From contig UQNJ01000005.1 in the NCBI GenBank assembly GCA_900542295.1, positions 1-64,000 on the forward strand: a DNA stretch of 64,000 bases. Reading direction: 5' to 3'. Under the pieces are notes generated by a model. It worked only from the letters and a program-made list of their open reading frames with translations, was not told the DNA's origin and did no database searches. Shown piece by piece: positions 17,263 through 24,952 of this stretch; position 1 is the first letter of the stretch, and each line of letters starts with the position of its first letter. The position numbers were made by a program, and so were the translations under genes. Source of the stretch: an uncultured Eubacteriales bacterium (lineage in GTDB: Bacteria; Bacillota; Clostridia; Peptostreptococcales; Anaerovoracaceae).

Positions 17263-18590
17263 TATCCGTAGGTTTTTCTATATTTTACGATCATTACTAC
17301 GGCTATAACAGCCGATAAAATTTCTGCTGCCGGAAGAGACCACCAGACTCCGTCAATGCCCATGAACTCCGGCAGTAAAATAAGCGCCCCTGCTTCCAGA
17401 ACAAAAGTGCGCAGTATTGAAATAAGTGCAGAGACTCTGCCGTTGTTGAGAGCTGTGAAGAATCCTGATGCAAATATGTTAAGTCCGCTGAAAAGAATGC
17501 TTACAGCTATGATTCTAAACCCGGATATCATAAGCTCCGACAGCACAGCATCCTTTGATGCAAAGACTAAAACAAGTCCTCCGGTAAAGACTTCCGCAAG
17601 GGCAAACATTGACAATGAAAAAATTATCACTATCTTCATCGATATTTTAAAAGTCCTATGAATATTCGTTTTATTGCCGGCACCGTAATTATAGCTTACA
17701 ACAGGTGAAATGCCGGATACAAATCCGAAAAACACTGCCAAAAATATGAACTGCAAATATAAAATTGCACTTATGGCAGCTACACCCTTTTCGCCAATCA
17801 GAGCCATCATCTGAAGGTTAAACAGCGTCGTAGTCACTGCGCTCGCCAAGTTGGAAACCATTTCAGATGAACCGTTACCCAACGCTTTTAGAAATTCTCT
17901 TCCTTCCCACACGGGTTTTTCAAAATGAATAAGACTTTTTTTGTTAAAGAACACAGTAAGAGGAACAAGTCCTCCTATCATCATTCCGGCAACCGAAGCC
18001 ATTGCGGCACCTGCCATTCCCATTCTGAAAGCACCTACAAAAATCACATCCAGAACTATATTTGTAACTCCGGCTGCAACAGACAGCCACAATCCCATAT
18101 GCGGCTTGTCGGCAGTAACAAGATAGCTCTGAAACAGCACCTGCATCACCCACACAGGACCGCCTAAAACAATTATTCTTCCATATTCCATGCAGTACGG
18201 CAAAAGCTCTTCATCAGAACCTAACATCATATATATTTTTTCATCCCACATTAGAAATATTGCTGTAAAGACAATTATTGCAGCCACATTTACTATCACA
18301 GTAAGCGACATGAAACTATTAGCTTCATGAACTTTCCCTTCTCCCATCTTTTTTCCCATTATAGCGTTACTGCCGGCGGCAAGCATGAAAGCCAGCGCCA
18401 TACATACATTTAAAACGGGATAAACTATGTTTATAGCCGAAAGTCCCAGACTTCCCACAAAATTAGATACAACAATTCCGTCTACTATACTGTACATTGA
18501 TACAAATACCATTCTTACCATTGTCGGTATCGTAAAGGTAAGCATGTTCTTCATATTTATTTCTTTGTTATATATAAGATTATCGCTCAT
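17259..18590 (-). CDS. MATE family multidrug/Na+ antiporter
   Basis: A 443-residue, 12-helix membrane protein of the MATE family, closest in look to the MepA-like branch. The N-terminal TIPTMVRMVFVSMYSIVDGIVVSNFVG and the VSGISPVVSYNYGAGN motif at the start of the second half are family signatures. It exports cationic drugs or metabolites using Na+ or H+. AGGAG precedes the ATG. It is convergent with lysO with overlapping stop codons and no terminator between them. Confidence 0.9.
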   Translation of the reverse strand: MSDNLIYNKEINMKNMLTFTIPTMVRMVFVSMYSIVDGIVVSNFVGSLGLSAINIVYPVLNVCMALAFMLAAGSNAIMGKKMGEGKVHEANSFMSLTVIVNVAAIIVFTAIFLMWDEKIYMMLGSDEELLPYCMEYGRIIVLGGPVWVMQVLFQSYLVTADKPHMGLWLSVAAGVTNIVLDVIFVGAFRMGMAGAAMASVAGMMIGGLVPLTVFFNKKSLIHFEKPVWEGREFLKALGNGSSEMVSNLASAVTTTLFNLQMMALIGEKGVAAISAILYLQFIFLAVFFGFVSGISPVVSYNYGAGNKTNIHRTFKISMKIVIIFSLSMFALAEVFTGGLVLVFASKDAVLSELMISGFRIIAVSILFSGLNIFASGFFTALNNGRVSALISILRTFVLEAGALILLPEFMGIDGVWWSLPAAEILSAVIAVVMIVKYRKTYGY

Positions 18591-18670
18591 TAAAATCTCC
18601 TGTTTATTATAATCTTCTTTTCATTAAATCTCCTTATATATTATGCATTTATTATCGGTTAATTTCAACA

Positions 18671-18699
18671 TCATATTTTTAACCTGCTTCGCATATATT
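18671..18699 (+). promoter_or_regulatory. Sigma-E-like sporulation promoter of spoIIID
   Basis: TCATATT (18671-18677), 14 bp, CATATATT (18692-18699). This fits the mother-cell sigma-E pattern (ATATT, 13-15, CATACAAT) with two mismatches in the -10. Confidence 0.6.
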
Positions 18700-18734
18700 G
18701 TCTTAACGAAGAAATAAGGAGCGTGTGCCTTGCA

Positions 18735-18992
18735 ATGAAGGATTACATTGAAGAAAGAGTTTTGGAATTGGCACAGTATATAATCGACACCAATTCCACC
18801 GTCAGAGCTACAGCTAAAAAATTTAGAGTGAGCAAGTCCACCGTACATAAAGATGTCACAGAAAGACTCCTTGAAATAAATCCGGGGCTGGCTTCAGAGG
18901 TTAAAGAAGTGCTGGAAAGCAACAAGGCCGAGCGCCATCTTAGAGGTGGAATGGCTACGAGAGAAAAATACAGAACTGCAAAAGAAAAATAA
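18735..18992 (+). CDS. spoIIID: Sporulation transcriptional regulator SpoIIID
   Basis: An 85-residue helix-turn-helix regulator acting in the mother cell between the sigma-E and sigma-K stages. MKDYIEERVLELAQYI, ATAKKFRVSKSTVHKDVTER and LRGGMATREKY closely follow the known SpoIIID pattern, and the length is normal. The family resemblance starts at ATG 18735. The ribosome site AAGGAG is 13 bases away from it, and a GTG at 18723 lies almost on top of the site, so the exact start is not certain. A sigma-E-like promoter precedes it and a terminator follows. This is the clearest sign that the organism sporulates. Confidence 0.95.
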   Translation: MKDYIEERVLELAQYIIDTNSTVRATAKKFRVSKSTVHKDVTERLLEINPGLASEVKEVLESNKAERHLRGGMATREKYRTAKEK

Positions 18993-19012
18993 ACGGCTTC
19001 AGGCCGTTTTTT
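18992..19012 (+). terminator. Terminator of spoIIID
   Basis: AACGGC/GCCGTT stem with tiny loop and six T. It overlaps the spoIIID stop. Confidence 0.85.
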
Positions 19013-19081
19013 GTTTGCAAAAGAACTAAAGCTGCAATATAATTTACTTAGAAACCACATACAATGCAGGGAGGCGAGAAA

Positions 19082-20104
19082 ATGATTTATTTCAGAAGCG
19101 ACTATAGCTTGGGGGCTCATCCTAAAGTAATGGATGCTCTTGCGGCTACAAATATGGAACATACAGACGGATATTCAGAAGACAGATTTTCCTTTGAAAC
19201 TGCGGATATTATAAGAGATATGATAGGCCAGCCTGATGCAAATGTGCATTTCATGGTCGGCGGCACACCTACAAATACCATAACCATTGCGGCTGCCCTA
19301 AGACCATATGAAGGCGTTATTTCGCCTAGTTCAGGTCATATATATGTCCATGAAACAGGTTCAGTCGAGGCTACAGGTCACAGGATCTTTGCAGCTCCTA
19401 CTCCCGATGGTAAACTTCGCCCTGAGGATATAGAAAAAGTACTTCTTCATCATGAAGATGAACATACTGTAATCCCTAAAATGGTTTACATAACACATCC
19501 TACAGAAAACGGAGGAGTATATACAAAAGCTGAATTTGAAGCTTTATACAAATGCTGTCAAAAAAACGGACTTTATCTCTATATGGATGGTGCACGACTC
19601 GGAACTGCGCTGACATGGCCGGGGAATGATCTTTCCTTAAAGGATATCGCCTCAATGTGTGACGCTTTTTATATAGGCGGAACAAAAATAGGTGCGCTCT
19701 TCGGTGAAGCCTTAATAATAATGAACGAAAACATTAACGACCATTTCCGCTACATGATTAAAAGAGCCGGTGTTCTTCTCGCAAAAGGCCGCCTCATTGC
19801 AGTTCAGCTGAAAGCTCTTCTTGAGGGTGGCGAGAACTCTCTTTATTATCAGCTTTCAAAACACGAAAACAGGCTGGCTATCAAACTTGCACAGGGAATA
19901 GAAGATAAAGGCTACAAGCTGTGGCTTCCGCATCAGACAAATCAGGTTTTTGTAATACTGCCCAACGAAAAAATTGCTGAGCTTGAAAAGGATTTCTTTT
20001 TCTACACATGGACTCCTTTTGACGAAAACAGCTCCGTAATAAGACTTGTAATCGGATGGGGCAGCACAGATGAAGATGTAGAGGCTATACTTTCCGCATT
20101 GTAA
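19082..20104 (+). CDS. Threonine aldolase / beta-eliminating lyase family PLP enzyme
   Basis: A 340-residue fold-type I PLP enzyme of the low-specificity L-threonine aldolase family, which cleaves threonine to glycine and acetaldehyde. The N-terminal FRSDYSLGAHPKVMDAL and the aspartate/arginine motif YMDGARLGTAL are typical. The PLP lysine is in YIGGTKIGALFGEA. GGGAGG serves ATG 19082, so the ORF start at 19064 is not used. It has its own terminator. Threonine versus other beta-hydroxy amino acids cannot be separated from sequence. Confidence 0.87.
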   Translation: MIYFRSDYSLGAHPKVMDALAATNMEHTDGYSEDRFSFETADIIRDMIGQPDANVHFMVGGTPTNTITIAAALRPYEGVISPSSGHIYVHETGSVEATGHRIFAAPTPDGKLRPEDIEKVLLHHEDEHTVIPKMVYITHPTENGGVYTKAEFEALYKCCQKNGLYLYMDGARLGTALTWPGNDLSLKDIASMCDAFYIGGTKIGALFGEALIIMNENINDHFRYMIKRAGVLLAKGRLIAVQLKALLEGGENSLYYQLSKHENRLAIKLAQGIEDKGYKLWLPHQTNQVFVILPNEKIAELEKDFFFYTWTPFDENSSVIRLVIGWGSTDEDVEAILSAL

Positions 20105-20107
20105 TAC

Positions 20108-20146
20108 AAAAACGGTTTTCAACTAAATGGGTTGAAAACCGTTTTT
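20108..20146 (+). terminator. Terminator after the aldolase-type gene
   Basis: 16-bp perfect stem 20108-20123 with 20131-20146, ending in T5. Confidence 0.9.
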
Positions 20147-20188
20147 ATCTTACCGGAATATTAAGAAAAAAACCGAAATTTTATGTAT

Positions 20189-20929
20189 TTAAAGTTTTGG
20201 TAGACCAAGCTCCGCAATCTGCCAATTTTCAAGCTTAAAACCGGTAGGAGAATTACCGTTACCATTAAGGTACATCAAATATTCATAATAAGCAAAATTC
20301 CCACGACGATAAGCGCCACACGAACACTTAAGCAAATGGTAACGAGCGTAAACGGTTCTGGTTGAGTAACCGCACCCCTTGCACGGGGAGGAGCTGTCCG
20401 AATTAAAGCTATGATCATAATAACGATCAGCAAACTTGTCTCCGATTCCAAGCCAATAACCGCAATTCACGCAATCGTAGACATCGGCTACTTTTTCACG
20501 TGTATTTGTCGGTCCGTTATAATCCGGATCGTTGCCGGTGCCAGTCCAGTCTAAGTTAATTACACCGGCCGCCGTAAATTTATGTTCGTGTTTTGGCGGA
20601 ACAGGAGGTTTTACGGGGTCGGTCGGTTTTTCAGCTGGCTTATTATTACCATTGCTGCCTTAAGAATTACTGTTGCCGGAGCTGCCGTTTGGCTTGCCGG
20701 AACTTTTGCTGTCGGAGTTATGTGACTTAGATGAGTTATCGTTTTTCTTGTCGTCAGTACCCGATGAATCTGTATCTTGCATATCGGCTGTATCTTTGTC
20801 CTCCTCAATAGTTGATGATAAAGTTGAATTGCTTTCTTTTGAATTAATATTATTATCATTGCCTGAACAAGCAGTCAAAGAAGCAACCATAATCACAGAC
20901 ATAATTAACGCTAAAAGTTTTTTCTTCAT
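20189..20929 (-). pseudogene. Lipoprotein with C-terminal Cys-rich domain, interrupted by in-frame TAA
   Basis: AAGGAG serves ATG 20929, giving MKKKLLALIMSVIMVASLTACSGN, a lipoprotein signal with lipobox LTAC. A low-complexity Ser/Asp/Asn linker follows. The frame hits TAA at 20660-20662 and then continues open without shift through a Pro/Lys linker into a Cys-rich domain (DCVNCGYW, CKGCGYS, KCSCGAY), ending at 20189. Intact it would be 246 residues. The cysteine pairs look like a zinc-ribbon pattern. This is either a recent nonsense mutation, a sequencing error, or readthrough. The truncated 89-residue lipoprotein could still be made. Function unknown. Confidence 0.75.
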
Positions 20930-21117
20930 ATATTGAAACTCCTTGATAAATATAACTGATATAATCAGTAGCATACAGTAACAAAATGGTCAATTGTCTA
21001 ATGGTTATAGGACTAAGCGATGAGCATATCAAAAACAAGCCTTTTCTAAAGGCAAAAACGGCATAGCCATTGGCTGCGCCGCATTCACACAACAATATTT
21101 AATTGAGATACAAAAAT

Positions 21118-21149
21118 CTTGGGCACCTTCCTTACGAAGGCCGCCCAAG
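21118..21149 (-). terminator. Terminator of hom
   Basis: CTTGGGC (21118-21124) pairs with GCCCAAG (21143-21149), with an inner CCTTC/GAAGG stem. T5 follows on the minus strand. Confidence 0.8.
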
Positions 21150-21204
21150 GTGATATTGTTTGCTTTTCAGACAAACATACCAACTGTAAGGCGGCTTTAT
21201 CTTT

Positions 21205-22248
21205 TTATTCGCTTATAGTTCTTATTAAATCACCGAATATTCCATACGCTGTCTGCTCTATTTCCGGCTCATGCTCTACTACCGTTACCGTTTTCATCAA
21301 ATCCGTAGTTATGGAAACCACCGAGGTCGTACTGTCAATCGATGCAAAGAGTTCCTTCTGCGATATCTCCTCAGGCTTTACAGATGCCTTTATTCTGCCG
21401 TCAGCTTCTCTTTGGCCTCTGCATATGAGCTTTATTACATTTCCCCTGTTTTCAGCTTCTTTTATATCATCTGCTGATATGTCCTCAATACCTTTTCTAT
21501 CGACCATATCCGGCTTAATGTCTGCATCCATCAAAACATTCAGAAGAGCTGTTATCTTAGCTGCTGCATCATAACCTTCTATGTCCATAGCCGGATCTGC
21601 TTCTATAAAGCCCATTTCCTGACCACGCTTCAATATGCTTTCATATTCCTCGCCCTTTGCCATTTCTTCGAGGATAAAATTGGTAGTGCTGTTCAGTATT
21701 CCCTCTACTCTCGTTACTTGTGCCATAGGCAATGTTTTTTCAACAAAGTTAAAAACGGGAGTACCATCCATTACCGTAGTTTCATAAAAGAATTTACACC
21801 CCAATGAAGCCGCCCTGTCCCTAAGTTCTGCAAATTTCCATGCGACCGGACCTTTATTGGCGGTTATTACATCCTTTTTTCTGTTAAATGCGGCTTCTAT
21901 ATGGGATATTGCCGGCTGACCTGTAAATATATTTAATGGTGTCATTTCCACAAGCACATCATAATCTGCTTTTTCGGCAACATCCATAGCGTCAAAATTT
22001 GTCAAGCAATCTTCGTCTGCAAATTTTCCGAAAGCTTCGACATCAGAAATTGCACGGGACAAATCAATGCCGCTGTCATCAATCAAACATCCTCTCGAAT
22101 TGGTTGATATTGCTGTAACCTTTATAATTTTTCCGTAAATTTCTCTTATCTCTTTCTCCTTTTTTAAAAGCAGTTTTGCAAATGCCCTGCCCGCATTACC
22201 AAATCCCAAAAGGGCTAATTTCACAATTTCTTCATTATTCTTTATCAT
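21205..22248 (-). CDS. hom: Homoserine dehydrogenase, short form without ACT domain
   Basis: NAD(P)-dependent reduction of aspartate semialdehyde to homoserine, for threonine and methionine synthesis. The Rossmann glycine motif LLGFGNAGRAFA starts near residue 12. KKDVITANKGPVAW and EGILNSTTNFIL are family signatures, and the catalytic lysine region is GYDAAAKITALLN. At 347 residues it lacks the C-terminal regulatory ACT domain of the 430-residue form. The start overlaps the upstream gene by 14 bases with only a weak ribosome site, so translation is likely coupled. Confidence 0.93.
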   Translation of the reverse strand: MIKNNEEIVKLALLGFGNAGRAFAKLLLKKEKEIREIYGKIIKVTAISTNSRGCLIDDSGIDLSRAISDVEAFGKFADEDCLTNFDAMDVAEKADYDVLVEMTPLNIFTGQPAISHIEAAFNRKKDVITANKGPVAWKFAELRDRAASLGCKFFYETTVMDGTPVFNFVEKTLPMAQVTRVEGILNSTTNFILEEMAKGEEYESILKRGQEMGFIEADPAMDIEGYDAAAKITALLNVLMDADIKPDMVDRKGIEDISADDIKEAENRGNVIKLICRGQREADGRIKASVKPEEISQKELFASIDSTTSVVSITTDLMKTVTVVEHEPEIEQTAYGIFGDLIRTISE

Positions 22249-23326
22249 CTTCTATACCTAAATTCTTTCCGCTGTTTTTATATTTTTTTAATATTTTTTC
22301 TAATCTTTCGTTTTGTCCAAGTTCCTCTTCTCTTATACGCTGCTCATATGGTGTTAGTTCTGATACTTTTTTAATATGCTTTCTGACCGGCTTCGGCACT
22401 ACTGCCATATATAGAAGCGGAGTAATTATAAGGTTATTTACAGCAAGCCATATCAATATTGCAAGAACTACCCCCAGGTCTGATTCAAACTTAACGGCAA
22501 CGAATATGCTGATTGCCATCGCACCGACAAAGAATATTATCATTGGAATATAATATCGTTCTATCTTTGCTATGGCTTTACTCAATTCACGGTCAAACCA
22601 AGTGGTTTTTAAGCTTTTAATAAAATATTTTGCCCATTTGAACTGAACATTTGCAAGATATACACATTTCTTGAAATCATCAAAAGAAGCTTTTTCGTGC
22701 GGTATTATTTCGGGTGCCATCTCTTTATATACATCATCATAAAATACAGTGGCTCTGATAATTGTTCCCTCACCCATTACAGAATATTCCGGCCGCTTAC
22801 TTTCACTGCATGAAATCACAAGAGTCTGACCACTTCTTATCATAATGCTTTCACCCTCATAGTTGACTACACAGTATCCCTCGCTGCAATAAAGAGCATG
22901 CTCTGCATTGGGTTTCTCACTTTCTGTGAAGACAGGCGTTGTATCAGCCTCTTCTTTCGGAAAAAGCAAATCCATATATCCCTCACAGCCCTTACGCACC
23001 ATAAGGCTGATACCTGAAAAGCTTCCGAAGCTTTTTGTCTTCCAGGCTCCGTCAAATCTGTCCTGTTCCAAAGGGGCAAGACGTGCAACCCTTTGATTTT
23101 CATAGCTTAATACTGTTTCTCCCTCCATCAAAAGCATGACTCTGTCATAATCAGTCATTTTAGAAAATGTGCTTTCTTCGGCGTTTACAGTATCAAGACT
23201 CAATCTCCATATAAAGTCTCGTTCTATGTATTCAGCAGTTTTTGGAAACATAACCAGTTCTTTTGTTTCTCCGCCCATCTGAGGAGTAACCTTATAATCT
23301 TCTTCTCTATAAATGGTATATTGCAT
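22235..23326 (-). CDS. HutD/Ves-like cupin domain fused to a two-helix membrane domain
   Basis: A 363-residue protein. Residues about 1-190 look like the HutD/Ves family bicupin: DFIWRLSLDTVNAEESTFSK and RVMLLMEGETVLSY match its core. Residues about 240-310 contain two hydrophobic helices (IPMIIFFVGAMAISIFVAV and VVLAILIWLAVNN...), and the tail is charged with a coiled-coil-like end. GGGAG serves ATG 23326. HutD is of uncertain function in histidine catabolism. Fusion to a membrane module and overlap with hom are unusual. No hut genes are nearby. The role is unknown. Confidence 0.7.
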   Translation of the reverse strand: MQYTIYREEDYKVTPQMGGETKELVMFPKTAEYIERDFIWRLSLDTVNAEESTFSKMTDYDRVMLLMEGETVLSYENQRVARLAPLEQDRFDGAWKTKSFGSFSGISLMVRKGCEGYMDLLFPKEEADTTPVFTESEKPNAEHALYCSEGYCVVNYEGESIMIRSGQTLVISCSESKRPEYSVMGEGTIIRATVFYDDVYKEMAPEIIPHEKASFDDFKKCVYLANVQFKWAKYFIKSLKTTWFDRELSKAIAKIERYYIPMIIFFVGAMAISIFVAVKFESDLGVVLAILIWLAVNNLIITPLLYMAVVPKPVRKHIKKVSELTPYEQRIREEELGQNERLEKILKKYKNSGKNLGIEDDKE

Positions 23327-23398
23327 CTTTTTCTCCCGCACTTTTATACGCTTAATTTTGTCTAAATTATAACACAACTTGCTGTCAAATCAAATCCC

Positions 23399-23427
23399 TT
23401 GTTTTATTGTCAAGTTTAGTATATAAT
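23399..23427 (+). promoter_or_regulatory. Promoter of C-GCAxxG-C-C gene
   Basis: TTGTTT (23399-23404), 17 bp, TATAAT (23422-23427). Confidence 0.6.
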
Positions 23428-23459
23428 AAGTTTGTTTTTGATATTAAGGAGTGAAATTT

Positions 23460-23870
23460 ATGAACAGAAAAGAAATGGCAGTTATGCTTCACGGAAAGGG
23501 ATTTAACTGTGCTCAGTCCGTAGCCTGCGCTTTTTGCAATGTGATGGGCGCCGACCCTGTAGAAGTATTCAGACATGCTGAAGCTTTTGGATTCGGTATG
23601 GGGAGCATGGGAACATGCGGTGCAGTTTCGGCAATGGCTCTCGTAACCGGTATGAAAATAAGTGATGGAAATCTTGATAATCCCAAGACAAAAAAAGAAT
23701 GTTATTCTATGATGAAAACACTTATTGCGGAATTCACAGAAAAAAATTCATCAATAATCTGCAGTCAGCTTAAAGGTTCTGAAACGGGTACTCCCCTCAG
23801 AAGCTGTAACGGATGTATAGAGGATGCAGTTGAACTTTTGGACAAGCACCTTCTTGGAATTGAAGACTGA
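23460..23870 (+). CDS. C_GCAxxG_C_C family redox protein
   Basis: A 136-residue protein of the family defined by C...GCAxxG...C...C, suspected to carry a redox cofactor or metal. Here the family cysteines are in FNCAQSVACAFC, MGTCGAVSAM, KKECYSMM, IICSQLKG and RSCNGCIEDAV. AAGGAG serves ATG 23460; the ORF itself opens nine bases earlier. A promoter precedes it and a perfect 18-bp terminator follows. It is convergent with a second small cysteine-rich protein. The biochemical role of the family is not established. Confidence 0.85.
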   Translation: MNRKEMAVMLHGKGFNCAQSVACAFCNVMGADPVEVFRHAEAFGFGMGSMGTCGAVSAMALVTGMKISDGNLDNPKTKKECYSMMKTLIAEFTEKNSSIICSQLKGSETGTPLRSCNGCIEDAVELLDKHLLGIED

Positions 23871-23885
23871 AAAATATTATATATT

Positions 23886-23926
23886 AAATATTATGGGCAA
23901 GTGTTTAACACTTGCCCATAATATTT
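23886..23926. terminator. Bidirectional terminator
   Basis: 18-bp perfect stem (23886-23903 with 23909-23926) and T5 on the plus strand. It sits between convergent genes. Confidence 0.9.
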
Positions 23927-23962
23927 TTCGGTTTAAAACCAAGTATTTTTATAGCTTGGCAT

Positions 23963-24163
23963 TTAATCTCTGCTCTTGTAATAAAGCATACAGTGACAAT
24001 ACCCTTCAAAGTCAGGGTCAGCAATCTGCTCTTTGAATTCTCTGCATATGCATTTATTCTCATCGCTGCGCTCGAGGCGGCATGGGCAGTACCCTCCTGT
24101 CCTCTTGAGTCCTTCTTTTATATCTCTTACTATTTCTTGGTTTTCATTTAATCTTACAGCCAT
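23963..24163 (-). CDS. Ferredoxin-thioredoxin reductase catalytic-chain-like small protein
   Basis: A 66-residue protein with the spacing CPC-x10-CIC-x15-CHC (GGYCPCRLERSDENKCICR and EGYCHCMLYYK). This matches the catalytic beta chain of ferredoxin-thioredoxin reductase, where these cysteines hold a 4Fe-4S cluster and the active disulfide. Non-photosynthetic anaerobes carry such short versions, presumably passing electrons from ferredoxin to thioredoxin-like partners. GGGGGAG lies before the ATG. No thioredoxin gene is adjacent, so the partner is unknown. Confidence 0.82.
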   Translation of the reverse strand: MAVRLNENQEIVRDIKEGLKRTGGYCPCRLERSDENKCICREFKEQIADPDFEGYCHCMLYYKSRD

Positions 24164-24228
24164 GACATCTCCCCCTTAGAAATATTATTATTCTATTGCC
24201 TTAACTTCTATTACTATCTTCTTAGTTT

Positions 24229-24699
24229 CTATACTGCTTTTTTATATGCCTTATACAGCAGCATACCTAAAATTCCACAGCAAACTATTTCTCCGATTCC
24301 TACAGTAGCCATCAGATACCAATAGCTGTCCGGTGCGCCGTACACATACTGGAGTACAAAAGGCACAATTATCATATTCGACAGAATCGGAAATATCGGA
24401 GCTAAAGCAGGCTTTTTTCTCCCTATATAATAAGTTCCAACCGCCCCTATCAAAGTAGCCGCAGAGCCGAAAATTATGTCCCACACAGCACAGCCTGTCA
24501 TCAGGTTTGCCAATAAACAGCCTACTGTAAGACCCGGCAGAGCTTCTTTATAAAAAAGCGGCATGCATGTAAGCGCCTCGGAAAGTCGAAATTGTATAAC
24601 TCCGCTTGCCAATCCGAAAAGCTGTGATAAAAAAGTTAAAATAACATAAAGAGCTGCAATAAGAGCAGCTCTCGTCAGATACAATGTGTTTTCTTTCAT
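24229..24699 (-). CDS. queT: QueT family queuosine precursor transporter
   Basis: A 156-residue membrane protein with five or six helices of the QueT/QrtT ECF S-component family. YVILTFLSQLFGLASGVIQFRLSEAL and the GCLLANLMTGCAVWDIIFGSAATLIG stretch are characteristic. It captures a queuine precursor such as preQ1 and needs an ECF energising module encoded elsewhere. AAAGGAG before the ATG is part of a preQ1-I riboswitch, which independently supports the substrate. A 30-residue ORF lies upstream in the same transcript. Confidence 0.93.
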   Translation of the reverse strand: MKENTLYLTRAALIAALYVILTFLSQLFGLASGVIQFRLSEALTCMPLFYKEALPGLTVGCLLANLMTGCAVWDIIFGSAATLIGAVGTYYIGRKKPALAPIFPILSNMIIVPFVLQYVYGAPDSYWYLMATVGIGEIVCCGILGMLLYKAYKKAV

Positions 24700-24701
24700 A
24701 T

Positions 24702-24746
24702 TTGCTCCTTTAGTTTTGTTTATAGTGAGGAAGGTCTCGAACTCAC
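24702..24746 (-). promoter_or_regulatory. preQ1-I riboswitch
   Basis: On the minus strand, stem GTGAG/CTCAC (24742-24746 with 24725-24729) encloses a loop ending in CCTT. It is followed by the A-rich TATAAACAAAACTAAAGGAG. CCTT can pair with AAGG of the queT ribosome site to make the class I pseudoknot, so preQ1 binding should block translation. Confidence 0.85.
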
Positions 24747-24792
24747 TTGCTTATAGAATTCTGTATTAGCAGATCATTATTCTGCGATATCC

Positions 24793-24885
24793 CTAATTCT
24801 CCGCCTCGCTGTCTTCTCCGTTATATGCTATAAGAGCAACAACAGCTGCGGTTATAAGTAATATCGGCAAAACTCTCTTTTTCAT
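24793..24885 (-). CDS. 30-residue membrane small protein upstream of queT
   Basis: AGGGGG lies seven bases before the ATG at 24885. The product MKKRVLPILLITAAVVALIA followed by YNGEDSEAEN is a single hydrophobic helix with a basic start and acidic tail. It has a good promoter immediately upstream and no terminator before the riboswitch, so it is probably cotranscribed with queT. I do not recognise it. It could be a real small membrane protein or a translated leader. Confidence 0.55.
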   Translation of the reverse strand: MKKRVLPILLITAAVVALIAYNGEDSEAEN

Positions 24886-24914
24886 TTGTATACCCCCTAT
24901 TTGTCTTTTTATAA

Positions 24915-24943
24915 AGTATATCATGCACTTAATTCAGTATCAA
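24915..24943 (-). promoter_or_regulatory. Promoter for small ORF-queT
   Basis: TTGATA (24938-24943 complement), 17 bp, TATACT (24915-24920 complement). Confidence 0.7.
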
Positions 24944-24952
24944 CGCTTTATT

